Of a stretch of DNA of 50,295 bases, positions 7,057 to 15,750 are shown in pieces. The notes below the pieces were generated by a model, which did no database searches, was not told the DNA's origin, and saw nothing but the letters and a program-made list of their open reading frames with translations. This stretch comes from Armatimonadota bacterium. Lineage in GTDB: Bacteria > Armatimonadota > Armatimonadia > Armatimonadales > Capsulimonadaceae. The stretch spans positions 1 to 50,295 of the forward strand of contig JANXMY010000123.1 of the NCBI GenBank assembly GCA_025354405.1, given 5' to 3'. Made by a program: the position numbers and the translations under genes. How positions within the stretch are numbered: position 1 is the first letter of the stretch; each line of letters begins with the position of its first letter.

Positions 7057-8808
7057 CTAAAGCGTAGTTATGACGCGCTGCCATGAAATGATATCGTAGT
7101 GGGAGCCGGTCGTCGGAAAAAAGGGAGGCGGAGTATCCGCCAGCCGGCTGTCATAATGGTAGATTTCATTGTAGCCGTTGATGATTGTTCCATTACTATT
7201 TGCAGTTGCAAACAAGCCGGAATCTTTCGTAATAACTCCACCAACGCAGATCATATTACCTTTGATGCCGCCGGTACCATAGTTTGGGTAATCGAATGTG
7301 GACGTGGCAAAGATGCTGCCGTCAAACTCAAGGTTTGCGGGGGCACTGGACGCAACTTGAACATGGTGGCTTAAGATGCCGAAAATACCTGCCTTCTGGT
7401 TGAAGGCAGTGTCTGCTGCCTGGGCCTTAGTCAGGTCACGGGCTGTGTTGTAGGTAATGGAGTCGATAAGCGTGACATCCTTGCTATTGGCGATATCTGT
7501 GGCTATCGTCATATGCGAAGGATTGATGATGTTACCACTTGCATCCGTGACGTTGTCCGCAAGCTTTCCGCTGAGCGCGGTGATATTCCCATCCGAATAG
7601 ACCATTCCATTGGGAACGCCGATCAGACTTTGAACGTGGTGAGTTACAACTCCTCCACTTACCGTCGGGAGGTCGATGGTCGTGCTGTTGCTCGCCATAT
7701 TAATTGTGACGGTCTGCGTAACGCCACCCTGTACGACCAGAATTTGCTGGTTGCCACTCCCATCCAATTGCAAGGTCATGGCATTGTCTCCATGAATGTA
7801 CAATCCCCCGGTGATGTGCCCATTCGATTGGTTGAACCCAGCGCTAGTGCTGATATTGATACCATTTGTCGTCGGGGCATTTCCATCCGGGGAATTGACA
7901 CCTGCGGGAGCAGGATCACCCAGAGCCGCATATTGCTGCTGATAACTCGTAGTCGGCAGAGGGATTGGAGGCGATTTTGGGATTTTGTTTCCACCTGCAT
8001 CCAAAATTGGGTTTCCACTGGCATCGGTTTGAAAGCCATATGTCATCGACGCCAGACCACCTACGGCAACACTTTTAAAGTCTGAAGCAGAGGTTGGCGC
8101 ACTCACGTTGCCAATGGTGTCTTTCCACCATTTGACGTCATCCGAGACTGAAAAAGCATCCGACCCTGTATACGTGAAAATCGGCGTTGGTGTCGGGTTT
8201 TGCCATAAAAACGTGCTCTGGCCGGTGTCACCATTATGGCCGTCGTTAAAGTGCACCGGGCCTTCAAAGTGATTGTTGAAATCCCAGAAGCCGCCGCCGT
8301 CGTTGACGGCAAAGTAGGCGTATTTGCCGAAACTCGATTGCTGGACGTACTCACGGACAATCTGGATCGCCCCACTTGGCATGGTCGCCTGGCTTTCGAT
8401 CAGGTAATGCTTTTGTACCGAGCCTGTATTCGTATTATCCACATTGATCGTGATCTTCAGTGTTGCGCCAGCCTGCGAAGCAATACCGAAGGGATTGGTT
8501 ATCGTTCCGTTCGTCCCATAGAAAGCGTTGTTGTTTGGGAAATTCAAGTTCGAGTAAATGGGTGGGGTGCTTTGTTGTGTCAGCCAAGTTTTTGCGAGGT
8601 CCAGGCCGGAGTCTGCCATATTGAACGCTTCCGTCGAATCCGTACGCTTTTGTGCCGAGGTGATTGCTGTGCCAACGAGATTCAGCAGGCTCGCTGTTGT
8701 AACGCTCATCAGAAACAGCAAGATCACGGTCGTGATCAGTGCCATGCCACGCTGACGTGATTTTTGGTGCCGGGTGCCCGCCGTGAGGAAAGTCTGGGTG
8801 TGTATCAT
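7057..8808 (-). CDS. PilX-like pilus tip / minor pilin assembly protein
   Basis: A 583-residue protein with a PilX-type N terminus: a short basic leader, then RGMALITTVILLFLMSVTTASLL as the membrane helix and an amphipathic stretch ending FNMADSGLDLAKTWL. The rest is a large, beta-rich, Asn/Gly/Thr-rich extracytoplasmic region without a domain I recognise. PilX proteins help start or bridge type IV pili. GGAGG sits immediately against an ATG at 8817, so the ATG three codons later (8808) has the better spacing and is used here. It overlaps or abuts the PilW-like gene upstream and is the last gene of its operon. Confidence 0.75.
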   Translation of the reverse strand: MIHTQTFLTAGTRHQKSRQRGMALITTVILLFLMSVTTASLLNLVGTAITSAQKRTDSTEAFNMADSGLDLAKTWLTQQSTPPIYSNLNFPNNNAFYGTNGTITNPFGIASQAGATLKITINVDNTNTGSVQKHYLIESQATMPSGAIQIVREYVQQSSFGKYAYFAVNDGGGFWDFNNHFEGPVHFNDGHNGDTGQSTFLWQNPTPTPIFTYTGSDAFSVSDDVKWWKDTIGNVSAPTSASDFKSVAVGGLASMTYGFQTDASGNPILDAGGNKIPKSPPIPLPTTSYQQQYAALGDPAPAGVNSPDGNAPTTNGINISTSAGFNQSNGHITGGLYIHGDNAMTLQLDGSGNQQILVVQGGVTQTVTINMASNSTTIDLPTVSGGVVTHHVQSLIGVPNGMVYSDGNITALSGKLADNVTDASGNIINPSHMTIATDIANSKDVTLIDSITYNTARDLTKAQAADTAFNQKAGIFGILSHHVQVASSAPANLEFDGSIFATSTFDYPNYGTGGIKGNMICVGGVITKDSGLFATANSNGTIINGYNEIYHYDSRLADTPPPFFPTTGSHYDIISWQRVITTL

Positions 8809-8813
8809 TACAA

Positions 8814-9650
8814 TCATCCTCCAAAATACAGTCGTTTGCCATTTGTACCGCCGGGAACAATGGGTGATGGGTTATGATCACGGAGATAAACGCACTCGCC
8901 AGTCAGCGCGGTGCTGCTCCCCGCGGAGGAGTCCGATGTGGCAGTCCCATGGATTGGGTCATACTGCCCGCTGATGATTTTGATCTCGGCTTCATTGACG
9001 ACGGGAGTGACACCATCGGCGAGGCGTGGAATGATAAACTGCACGGCGTCCGGAGTTGGTGCGATCGTCTTGATCACGGGGCCCGGTATGACAGCTTGGC
9101 CGTTCTCTGTGCCTGTGACCCAAAGGCATTTCCCGGTGTTTGGGTTTGGCGTGCCGTCTGCCCCCTCGGATTGCTGCCAATTTGCGCGGTAAAATGTGAC
9201 TACCGAGGCGGTAGTATCCGGTTTTGCCGCAAGGTCATAGGGACTGTTTGCCGCCGTGAGCGCTTTACTCACTCCGGTGCCTGACGTGTAAGTGATCGTG
9301 GATTTCCATGGGTTGGGAGAAGTAATGGTGATACCTGTCACAAGCGTGTTGCCTAGCGAATCGGTTGCATCATGGACGACATCATCGAGCAGCACAAAGC
9401 TATTCGCTTCACGCAGGTCGGTGCTGATGCGCTGGATTGCATTCGATGCATCCTGGGACGAGGTCATAGACGCAAGAACGCTTCCGCTGAGACCCAGCAT
9501 GAGATTGAATATCCCGATCACGCCCAGAAGCAGGAGCGATAGGAGGCTAACGCTGATCATCAGCTCCATCAACGTATACCCACGCCGGAAGCGTGAAGTT
9601 CGGGACTGTGTCTGGCTCAAAATATTTTTCGGACGAGATTTTGACGGCAT
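8814..9650 (-). CDS. PilW-like prepilin
   Basis: A 278-residue protein with a type IV prepilin leader and N-methylation site RRGYTLMELMISVSLLSLLLLG near residues 22-43; cleavage is expected after the glycine, and Glu+5 is present. The mature part resembles PilW/PulJ-like minor pilins (SSQDASNAIQRISTDLREANSF), followed by a variable beta-rich region. It would be processed by PilD peptidase and inserted into a pilus or pseudopilus. GAGGAAAA precedes the ATG. It lies 10 bp after the PilV-like gene and just before the PilX-like gene, the usual order of a minor pilin cluster. Confidence 0.82.
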   Translation of the reverse strand: MPSKSRPKNILSQTQSRTSRFRRGYTLMELMISVSLLSLLLLGVIGIFNLMLGLSGSVLASMTSSQDASNAIQRISTDLREANSFVLLDDVVHDATDSLGNTLVTGITITSPNPWKSTITYTSGTGVSKALTAANSPYDLAAKPDTTASVVTFYRANWQQSEGADGTPNPNTGKCLWVTGTENGQAVIPGPVIKTIAPTPDAVQFIIPRLADGVTPVVNEAEIKIISGQYDPIHGTATSDSSAGSSTALTGECVYLRDHNPSPIVPGGTNGKRLYFGG

Positions 9651-9660
9651 CGGATTTTCC

Positions 9661-10251
9661 TCAGGTGGGTGATACCACCGTGTGTGTTGTGAATGAACCG
9701 CTCCCTTGTGGTCCGCCGTTCCAGGAAATGATGACGGTAACCATTGTGGTTGTCGATGCAGCTACCGCTGTGTTGACTGCATGGTAATCGACAATCGAAA
9801 TGGTGCCGGTACTTCCCACTGGATAGAAGCCGGGATATAACACGCTGCCTTTGGTATTGGCTACCAGGTTATCCGTCAGGGTGAAGTTATAGGTGACTGC
9901 CGTGCCAGGCTGCCCGACAGGATTTGCCACGACAATCGGTACTCCGCTGCTGTTGGTGTCGATCAATCCCTGACTTGCCAGAGAATTGACGTCCAGCTTG
10001 GCAAACCCGATATCCCGGAGCTGATCGACTTTATGCTGAGCGATAAATGTGGCCTGCGAATAGTTGCTGCCGACGTGCCCGGCCCGCGTCGCGACGGGGA
10101 ACGTTGCGCCGAAGAGAATCAGAATCATAAAAAAAACAAAAAACGCCAGCATCAGTTCAACGAGGGTGAAACCACCATCCCGCGCCTTTCTGCGTCTTCG
10201 TATCAGTTTATCGTCGGATACACTTCGTATTCTTGAGCATTGAAATTTCAT
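9661..10251 (-). CDS. PilV/PulI-like prepilin
   Basis: A 196-residue prepilin. The leader is basic (KLIRRRRKARDGG) and the methylation motif GFTLVELMLAFFVFFMILIL lies near residues 27-46 with Glu+5 present. The segment SNYSQATFIAQHKVDQLRDI resembles PilV-type proteins. The remainder is a small beta domain. It is the first gene of a three-gene minor pilin group (PilV-, PilW-, PilX-like) transcribed leftwards. The ribosome binding site is weak. Confidence 0.8.
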   Translation of the reverse strand: MKFQCSRIRSVSDDKLIRRRRKARDGGFTLVELMLAFFVFFMILILFGATFPVATRAGHVGSNYSQATFIAQHKVDQLRDIGFAKLDVNSLASQGLIDTNSSGVPIVVANPVGQPGTAVTYNFTLTDNLVANTKGSVLYPGFYPVGSTGTISIVDYHAVNTAVAASTTTMVTVIISWNGGPQGSGSFTTHTVVSPT

Positions 10252-10403
10252 AGTGCGGTTCGCCTTTTCGAGTACAGGAGGCTAACGTTGATTTTTGGGA
10301 GATTTATGTAGATTATGGCGTTTCAGGCGTTTGGCATTACCGGCAAATGGACGGGGTTTGGGAGCCGGGACTCTCCCTGCGACTTGCTGCGAGCAAAGTG
10401 CTG

Positions 10404-10865
10404 TTAGTACCCGTGGTACCATTTGCCGCCTGATTGGAAATCCGTGCTGACCGCCGCCGTTGCCACATCACAGGTGGGGGGCGTCGCCACCGTGCCGGAA
10501 GAGTAGGCGCCACCGGAGGGGCAGCGGGGGATGCCGCGCATATAGTTGGAACTGCCTCCGTACGTGACGAGTTGGTAGTTCCCATTTGGCCCAAGCGTGG
10601 TGGCTGTCGTGCCGTCCAGGCTGAAGGTTGCCGTGGAGCCGGCCGCCAGCTTGTTTTCCATACTGCACTGCATCTTTGCACTGTTGATCTGCGCCAGGCT
10701 GCCCACGCATGCCTTGGCGCGGGCCGACTCGCGGGCGCTGACGAAGCTTGGAACGGCGATGGCGAGCAGGACGCCGATGATCAGAACGACGATCATGATC
10801 TCGACGAGGGTGAAGCCATAGTGGATGCGGCGCGAGCTGCGTGAAAGTTTTTGGAAGAGCTTCAT
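10404..10865 (-). CDS. Major-type prepilin (GspG/PilA-like), paralogue 1
   Basis: A 153-residue prepilin with leader MKLFQKLSRSSRRIHY and motif GFTLVEIMIVVLIIGVLLAI. Glu+5 is present, followed by a helix ending SARAKACVGSLAQINSAKMQ. The C-terminal domain has the RCPSGGAYS segment common in pseudopilin-type proteins and ends KWYHGY. It is a clear paralogue of the prepilin at 11349-11828, which ends KFYHGL. The frame is open to a TTG at 10895, but the ATG at 10865 gives the usual short leader. No terminator is evident between it and the minor pilin cluster. Confidence 0.85.
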   Translation of the reverse strand: MKLFQKLSRSSRRIHYGFTLVEIMIVVLIIGVLLAIAVPSFVSARESARAKACVGSLAQINSAKMQCSMENKLAAGSTATFSLDGTTATTLGPNGNYQLVTYGGSSNYMRGIPRCPSGGAYSSGTVATPPTCDVATAAVSTDFQSGGKWYHGY

Positions 10866-10943
10866 GGTGTAGGGTTTCCCGACTTGGTATTTCAACCGGA
10901 TAATTTGATTGTCGGCGGCGGGTGCGCGTGTCTTTAGTCCTTG

Positions 10944-11275
10944 CTGCTCTCCCCAAATGCTGTGACACAGGGCGTTACAGAACCCACCCCGTCACTCCGT
11001 TCCGACCCTCCCGGAACGGGAGGGTCGGTGGGAAGGGGGCAACGTGTTTGGCGATCTTAGTGAGAGGCTTTTTAAGAGCCTGGTTCATATCTGATGTTAC
11101 GCGGTGGATTTCAATCCCACGTCTTGCCCGTTTCACGTCTTTCCCACGTAACATCAGTCAAGAAGACAGAACCCAACAAATCCCTACCCGCCGACCCTCC
11201 CGTTTCGGGAGGGTCGGAACGGAGTGACGGGGTGGGTTCCGAAAGACCCTGCGTTACAGCATTTGGGGAGAGCAG
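10944..11275. mobile_element. MITE-like nested palindromic element between two prepilin genes
   Basis: Two arms of about 85-94 bp (10944-11037 and 11182-11275) are inverted copies with roughly 90% identity by eye. Each arm contains its own hairpin (CCGACCCTCCCG / CGGGAGGGTCGG). Inside lies a second perfect 11-bp inverted repeat, CTGATGTTACG (11091-11101) and CGTAACATCAG (11147-11157). No transposase is encoded. The element looks like a non-autonomous inverted-repeat unit or a pair of REP-like sequences; I see no clear target site duplication. Confidence 0.75.
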
Positions 11276-11287
11276 GAGCCGTCACGC

Positions 11288-11320
11288 AAAAAAAGAGGAT
11301 GCCAGTCGCCTGGCATCCTC
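11288..11320 (-). terminator. Terminator of the prepilin gene at 11349-11828
   Basis: Read on the minus strand, GAGGATGCCAG (11320-11310) and CTGGCATCCTC (11305-11295) form an 11-bp stem with a four-base loop followed by seven T. Confidence 0.92.
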
Positions 11321-11348
11321 GGGATCGGTAAGTGCAATCGGCTGCGAT

Positions 11349-11828
11349 TTACAGTCCGTGGTAGAACTTGGCACCCGAAGAGTAGTTCGTATCTGTGCTG
11401 TTCGATCCAGTGACTGCTGTTTTGTTGGTTGCGTTTCCAGAGATGGCGCAGTACGGCGAATCGCTGATTGTCGGTGCAACACTGTAGGCACCGCTGGCCG
11501 GGCAAACCGGCGTTGTGCGAAGGTAGCCACTCGTCGATCCACCGGCACTCACGAGTCCGGTCAATGCCACTGTGTTCAGGGTAGGGAGATTGGAAATGTA
11601 GCTGGTCGCTCCCGTGGAGGCGCCGCTCAGCTTCTGGTCCATACAATACTGCTGTGTCGCGCTGTCGATCTGCTTCAGGTTGCCGATACAGGCTTTGGCG
11701 CGGGAGGACTCACGGGCCGCGACGAAGTTCGGGATGGCGATGGCGAGCAGGATACCGATGATCAGAACGACAATCATAATCTCAACCAGCGTAAAGCCGG
11801 CTTTGTTTTTTGGCTGAAAAATCTTCAT
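11349..11828 (-). CDS. Major-type prepilin (GspG/PilA-like), paralogue 2
   Basis: A 159-residue prepilin. A short leader, MKIFQPKNKA, precedes GFTLVEIMIVVLIIGILLAI with Glu+5, then AARESSRAKACIGNLKQIDSATQQY. The globular part holds PVCPASGAYS and ends KFYHGL. Being the first reverse gene in this region with its own strong terminator, it may be the main structural pilin, expressed separately from the paralogue at 10404. A MITE-like element has been placed between the two, which may uncouple them. Confidence 0.85.
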   Translation of the reverse strand: MKIFQPKNKAGFTLVEIMIVVLIIGILLAIAIPNFVAARESSRAKACIGNLKQIDSATQQYCMDQKLSGASTGATSYISNLPTLNTVALTGLVSAGGSTSGYLRTTPVCPASGAYSVAPTISDSPYCAISGNATNKTAVTGSNSTDTNYSSGAKFYHGL

Positions 11829-12224
11829 AGCGTAAATGGTCTTCTTTCTGGACAGGTGGTTAGTATTATCACTCTGCTGCCCTGCACTTGCTTGTTATCG
11901 CAGACTGTATCAGGTGACACTTTTAATATCGGCGAGGAGCGGGGGACTCCTTAGGGGAACATGCTCCCGAAATATACGGGGATTTTGTAAATAAATCTAA
12001 AATGGGGCGCATCAACCCCGAAGACGGGGACAGGGCGAGTGCGCTGCCGGCAATTTTCGGTCCGGGGAGATGCTGCACCCTAGGCTGCGAAAAATTCAAG
12101 GCGTGACAAAGAACAACTGCTGACGGCAGGTTTGCCTCGTTCTCTTGCCGGGTAGATTGTCCATGCGATGGTCAGCCGAAACAAGGCGACCACTAAGACG
12201 CAGAAAACAAAGGAGTTTCAACCC
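11829..12224. other. Intergenic region between prepilin and stress-protein genes
   Basis: No gene is seen in about 400 bp. A GATAAT-like box on the minus strand (near 11867-11872) could be the prepilin's -10, without a convincing -35. Near 12018 there is a small CCCCG-AAGA-CGGGG hairpin without a T tract. AGGAG at about 12211 is the binding site of the next forward gene. The class of c-di-GMP riboswitch often found before pilin genes was looked for and not seen. Confidence 0.5.
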
Positions 12225-12893
12225 ATGGCACATTTGTATGCTTCGTTTGCAGATGCTTCGCTGGCGGAAAAAGCGGCGGGAGCACTGCTCGATTACGGCG
12301 TTCGTCAGGAAGATCTCAGCCTGGTTGCTCACGACGATTACAGCAAGACACGTCAGACGACTTACGGGGCGGAGACGGCGGTCGGAACAGCCTATGGCAC
12401 GGAGATGGCCGGTGGTGCTTACAGTGCGGTTCCGGTCACGACATCAGGCGATATGAACCCGCTGGATCAGGGCGGGCCGGACTCTGCGGCAAACAACTCC
12501 GACCTGTCGGCGAAGCATGGCCTGAGCACCACGACCCCGGAAGATGCCGGTGAGGGCGCGGTCAAAGGGACAGGCATCGGACTGGGCGTGGGCATACTCG
12601 CTTCACTGGCGGCTCTTGCAATCCCTGGTGTTGGCCTGGTGCTCGGCGGCGGGGCGCTGGCGGCGGCCCTCGGTGCGACGGCGCTGACGGCGGGTGCGGG
12701 CGCGATCGCGGGCGGTGCGACTGGCTATCTGAAGGAGCAGGGCGTTCCGGGGGAAGCGGCGGAGCGCTACCACGGCACGGTGCAGGGCGGCGGCGCAATG
12801 CTGTCGGTAAACCTGCCTTCAGGCGACGTCGATCAGGCGATGGCACAGGATGTCCTAACTAAGTATGGGGCGTCAGACATGAGCGCGTACTAG
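12225..12893 (+). CDS. Glycine-zipper general-stress-type protein
   Basis: A 222-residue protein. The first 40 residues (HLYASFADASLAEKAAGALLDYG) resemble the N-terminal domain of YflT/general stress protein 17M-type proteins. Residues about 105-165 are a long run of Gly/Ala helices with small-xxx-small spacing (GIGLGVGILASL..., AGAGAIAGGATGYL), a glycine-zipper-like membrane segment. The C terminus (LSVNLPSGDVDQAMAQDVLTKYGA) resembles a second copy of the alpha-beta unit. Function is unknown; a stress-responsive envelope role is inferred. The ATG at 12225 has AAAGGAG at good spacing; the frame is open upstream without support. Confidence 0.65.
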   Translation: MAHLYASFADASLAEKAAGALLDYGVRQEDLSLVAHDDYSKTRQTTYGAETAVGTAYGTEMAGGAYSAVPVTTSGDMNPLDQGGPDSAANNSDLSAKHGLSTTTPEDAGEGAVKGTGIGLGVGILASLAALAIPGVGLVLGGGALAAALGATALTAGAGAIAGGATGYLKEQGVPGEAAERYHGTVQGGGAMLSVNLPSGDVDQAMAQDVLTKYGASDMSAY

Positions 12894-12932
12894 TACGGGG
12901 CAAAATATTCGTAAAACAAAATTGAAAGTTGC

Positions 12933-12961
12933 TTGACAAGAAAAAGCAGACGTGATAGAAT
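12933..12961 (+). promoter_or_regulatory. Strong sigma-70-type promoter of the pil operon
   Basis: TTGACA (12933-12938) and TAGAAT (12956-12961) are 17 bp apart, giving a start near 12968. This is the best promoter match in the window. Confidence 0.85.
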
Positions 12962-12963
12962 AG

Positions 12964-12994
12964 GGGGACGTGGAGTTTTTCACGTCCCCTTTTT
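12964..12994 (+). terminator. Terminator-like hairpin at the pilM transcription start
   Basis: GGGGACGTG (12964-12972), an eight-base loop and CACGTCCCC (12981-12989) form a 9-bp perfect stem followed by TTTTT. It probably ends read-through from the stress-protein gene. Because the pilM start point falls within the 5' arm, it could also cap the pil mRNA with a 5' stem-loop. Confidence 0.75.
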
Positions 12995-13008
12995 CACGAG
13001 GTAACCCT

Positions 13009-14550
13009 ATGGCCGCTACACCCGTTATTGGACTGGACATCGGATCGCAGCAGATCAAGATCGCCGAACTACGGCCGGGCAAGACCGGGCTGACTATTTC
13101 CGCGCTGGGAATCGGTCCGACTCCGCAGGGAGTGATCCAGAATAACATCATTACCGACCCCGCTGCGATGGGGGCTGCGATCAAGCAGATCATGCGTGAG
13201 AGTGGCATCACCGTCAAAAAGGTGGTCGGCTGTATCTCCGGCCAGAACGCCGTTGTGATTCGGATCATCGAAGTCCCACGCATGACGGATGCCGAGCTGA
13301 AAGAGACCATGAAGTGGGAAGTGGAGCGCCATGTTCCCTTCGCTCCCAGTGAGACTATGCTGGATTACCAGCCGCTGGTCCAATACACTGCTGAGGCCCG
13401 CACTGCCCCAAATATGGAAGTGCTGCTGGCAGTCGCCCAGCAGGACGCCGTCAACAACTATCTGAACTCGATTTACGCGGCGGGTCTGGACCCGGTCGCC
13501 ATCGATATCGAGCCGCTGGCGACTGCGCGTGCCGTGCTGGATATCGCTGAAGGCGGTCAGCCGCTGGCACGGCCGCAGTTTCTACCGGGTATGGAAACCA
13601 TGCCGGAAGGCCCTCCACCCGAGACGGTTGCCATCGTCAATATTGGCGCCGCAAACACGGATATCTCCATTTTTCAAGGCGACCAGCTCACCTTCCCACG
13701 CTCTCTTCCTCTGGCCGGTGACAGCCTGACACGTGCGATCGCGGAGGCCTTGCAGTACACTCCCGAGCAAGCAGAGCGCGTCAAGCGTGAGTACGCCGTG
13801 GTGCAGCTGGACCGGATGGCCATTTACACGGGAACTCACTACGAGGGCGAGGGCGGTTTCGACAATACACCCCAGTTCGAGGATGAAAATGGCTTTGATC
13901 TGAACGATGACGGTCAGGATCACCCCTTTGATATGAATGCCGGAGATGATGCTGGGTTCGGAGAAGCGGGACATCAGGGGAACCCGAGTGGACGACTGGG
14001 TGAGACGCGCTTTGACGACGTTGAGCGCACGCAGCCGATGTCGCGCCGGACACTAAACCTGGCTAAGCCGCTGTCGTCAGATAACTCCGGGGCTTTCCTG
14101 GGAGCGGATGCAGATGGTTTCGGTCTGCCGCCGGTGGAAGGCACAGTGGACGCTGACAAGCTGCGCGACGACATCTTTGAGGCAATTGCGCCGGTGCTTG
14201 GCGAGATGGCGTCGGAATTACGCCGCTCTCTGGACTACTACCGCAGCCGGGGGGCACAGATCTCCGTCGACCGAGTTTTGCTAACAGGTGGCACGGCGAT
14301 CCTGACGAATTTTGCGGCCTTTCTGCAGAATGAATTGCAGCTTCCGGTCGCAGTCGCCAACCCGCTGGCCGCGCTGCCGGTCACGGCCAAGCAGTTTGAT
14401 CCCACCTATCTTTCGGTGATCGGGCCGGCCTTCACTGTGGCGGTCGGACTAGCGGCACGTGATGCCGTCTTCGGCGCAAATCCGGTGCCGAAAGCACCGA
14501 AAGCTCCTAAAGTGTCTCGTAAAGAAGCGGTGGCTGCCGCGTCCAGCTGA
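13009..14550 (+). CDS. pilM: Type IV pilus inner-membrane platform protein PilM, with an acidic insertion
   Basis: A 513-residue actin-like ATPase-fold protein that sits on the cytoplasmic side of the inner membrane and binds the N terminus of PilN. VIGLDIGSQQIKIAEL at the N terminus, MKWEVERHVPF near residue 105, IVNIGAANTDISIF near 212 and LLTGGTAIL near 425 are PilM/FtsA-like signatures. The family is normally about 350 residues; the excess is an acidic, low-complexity insertion at about residues 262-380, followed by a normal C-terminal region. ATG 13009 is preceded by CGAGGTAA and follows the promoter and hairpin. pilN, pilO and pilP analogues follow directly. Confidence 0.9.
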   Translation: MAATPVIGLDIGSQQIKIAELRPGKTGLTISALGIGPTPQGVIQNNIITDPAAMGAAIKQIMRESGITVKKVVGCISGQNAVVIRIIEVPRMTDAELKETMKWEVERHVPFAPSETMLDYQPLVQYTAEARTAPNMEVLLAVAQQDAVNNYLNSIYAAGLDPVAIDIEPLATARAVLDIAEGGQPLARPQFLPGMETMPEGPPPETVAIVNIGAANTDISIFQGDQLTFPRSLPLAGDSLTRAIAEALQYTPEQAERVKREYAVVQLDRMAIYTGTHYEGEGGFDNTPQFEDENGFDLNDDGQDHPFDMNAGDDAGFGEAGHQGNPSGRLGETRFDDVERTQPMSRRTLNLAKPLSSDNSGAFLGADADGFGLPPVEGTVDADKLRDDIFEAIAPVLGEMASELRRSLDYYRSRGAQISVDRVLLTGGTAILTNFAAFLQNELQLPVAVANPLAALPVTAKQFDPTYLSVIGPAFTVAVGLAARDAVFGANPVPKAPKAPKVSRKEAVAAASS

Positions 14551-14568
14551 ACTCCCTGAAAAAATACT

Positions 14569-15735
14569 ATGCTCCGAATCAACCTACTTCCCTCGTATGT
14601 CAGTCAACGGCGTCTCACAAAACGACTCGTCGTCGCGTTCGCTGCACTATTTGTTCTCTGTGTCCTGGCTCCTCTGGCGATCTATGCTTCGATGGTGCAC
14701 CATCTGAACGATGTCTCTGCGCAGGCCGACAGTGCAGAAGCAGGAAAAAAGATAACAGACGCTCGTAAGGCACAGGCCGCGGCCGCAATCGCTTCCATCA
14801 AACCGATCCAAGACAAACTGGATTTTGTCACCGCAGTGCATGCATACAACCGCCAGCAGGTTGCACTTTATAACACGCTGGCCGATACCAGCCCGAAATC
14901 CAGCCTAATTTATACGGATGCTTCCTACAGTGCTTCGACGATGAGTATCAAAGCTTATTCGCCAAGTGTCGGCGTGGTAGGCCGCTACCTTCAGGCGATG
15001 TATCAGGAGCCGGACTTTCAGACTGTGGCGGTGGACAAAGTCCCCGGGTACCCGGACAATGTTCGCCATCTGTACTATTTAAACGGCAAGATGGTTTTTG
15101 CCGACGGAGCATCGGGCAGCACCAGCACTGGCGGTCAGCAGGGCTCCCAGAGCAGCAGTCAGGGAAGGGGCCAAGGCGGCTTTCCCGGTGGCGGACCCGG
15201 TGGCGGCGGCAGCCCCAGCGGCGGCTATGGGGGAGGGCAGTCTGGAAGCAGCACTGGCCCAGCTGGTTACACTCTGGCGAATCTTGGTCCGAATGGGCCG
15301 ACGAATCTTCCGGCCGGTGTCGGACCGCCCCCGGCTGAGCTGACCGGCGGCGCGACGGCATCGACGCAGGGTGGGGGGCAAGGCGGTGTTGGTCAGGGCA
15401 GCGGTGCCGGGCAGGCCGGTGGCTATAGCCCGGCGTTTCTGGCAATTGCTGATCGAAACCTCAGCCCATTCATTCTTCCCGAGGCGCGCGAAGCTATTCA
15501 TCGGCAATTCCTACGCCGAGTTGTTATGGTAAGTGCCCCAAAAGGCTTTGATATTAATGTGACTGCGACGCTGAAACAACCGTTGACTGCACCCACGCTG
15601 CCGGGGTCCGCACCCGCCGCCGGGGCGGGACGAGGTGCTGGATTTGGCGGCCCAATGGGCGGTCCTCCGGGCGGTCCTCCGGGCGGTCCAATGGGCGGCC
15701 CTCCAAGCGGTTCACCTGCCGGCTCATCTGGCTAA
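14569..15735 (+). CDS. pilN: PilN-like type IV pilus assembly protein
   Basis: A 388-residue inner-membrane protein. MLRINLLPSYV is the conserved N-terminal INLLP segment that inserts into PilM, followed by one membrane helix (residues 23-45). The middle has a coiled-coil-like stretch and a small alpha-beta domain (residues 110-175). From about residue 180 it changes to Gly/Ser/Gln/Pro-rich low complexity; a second folded segment (near 285-345) is followed by repeated GGPP-type sequence. Standard PilN is about 200 residues, so this form carries long flexible extensions. It lies 18 bp after pilM. Confidence 0.82.
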   Translation: MLRINLLPSYVSQRRLTKRLVVAFAALFVLCVLAPLAIYASMVHHLNDVSAQADSAEAGKKITDARKAQAAAAIASIKPIQDKLDFVTAVHAYNRQQVALYNTLADTSPKSSLIYTDASYSASTMSIKAYSPSVGVVGRYLQAMYQEPDFQTVAVDKVPGYPDNVRHLYYLNGKMVFADGASGSTSTGGQQGSQSSSQGRGQGGFPGGGPGGGGSPSGGYGGGQSGSSTGPAGYTLANLGPNGPTNLPAGVGPPPAELTGGATASTQGGGQGGVGQGSGAGQAGGYSPAFLAIADRNLSPFILPEAREAIHRQFLRRVVMVSAPKGFDINVTATLKQPLTAPTLPGSAPAAGAGRGAGFGGPMGGPPGGPPGGPMGGPPSGSPAGSSG

Positions 15736-15750
15736 GGCTCTGAGATAACC

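Noticed and set aside
11094-11954. A 286-codon plus-strand open frame
   Set aside because: It is antisense to the clear prepilin gene at 11349-11828 and runs through the palindromic element and the reverse terminator.
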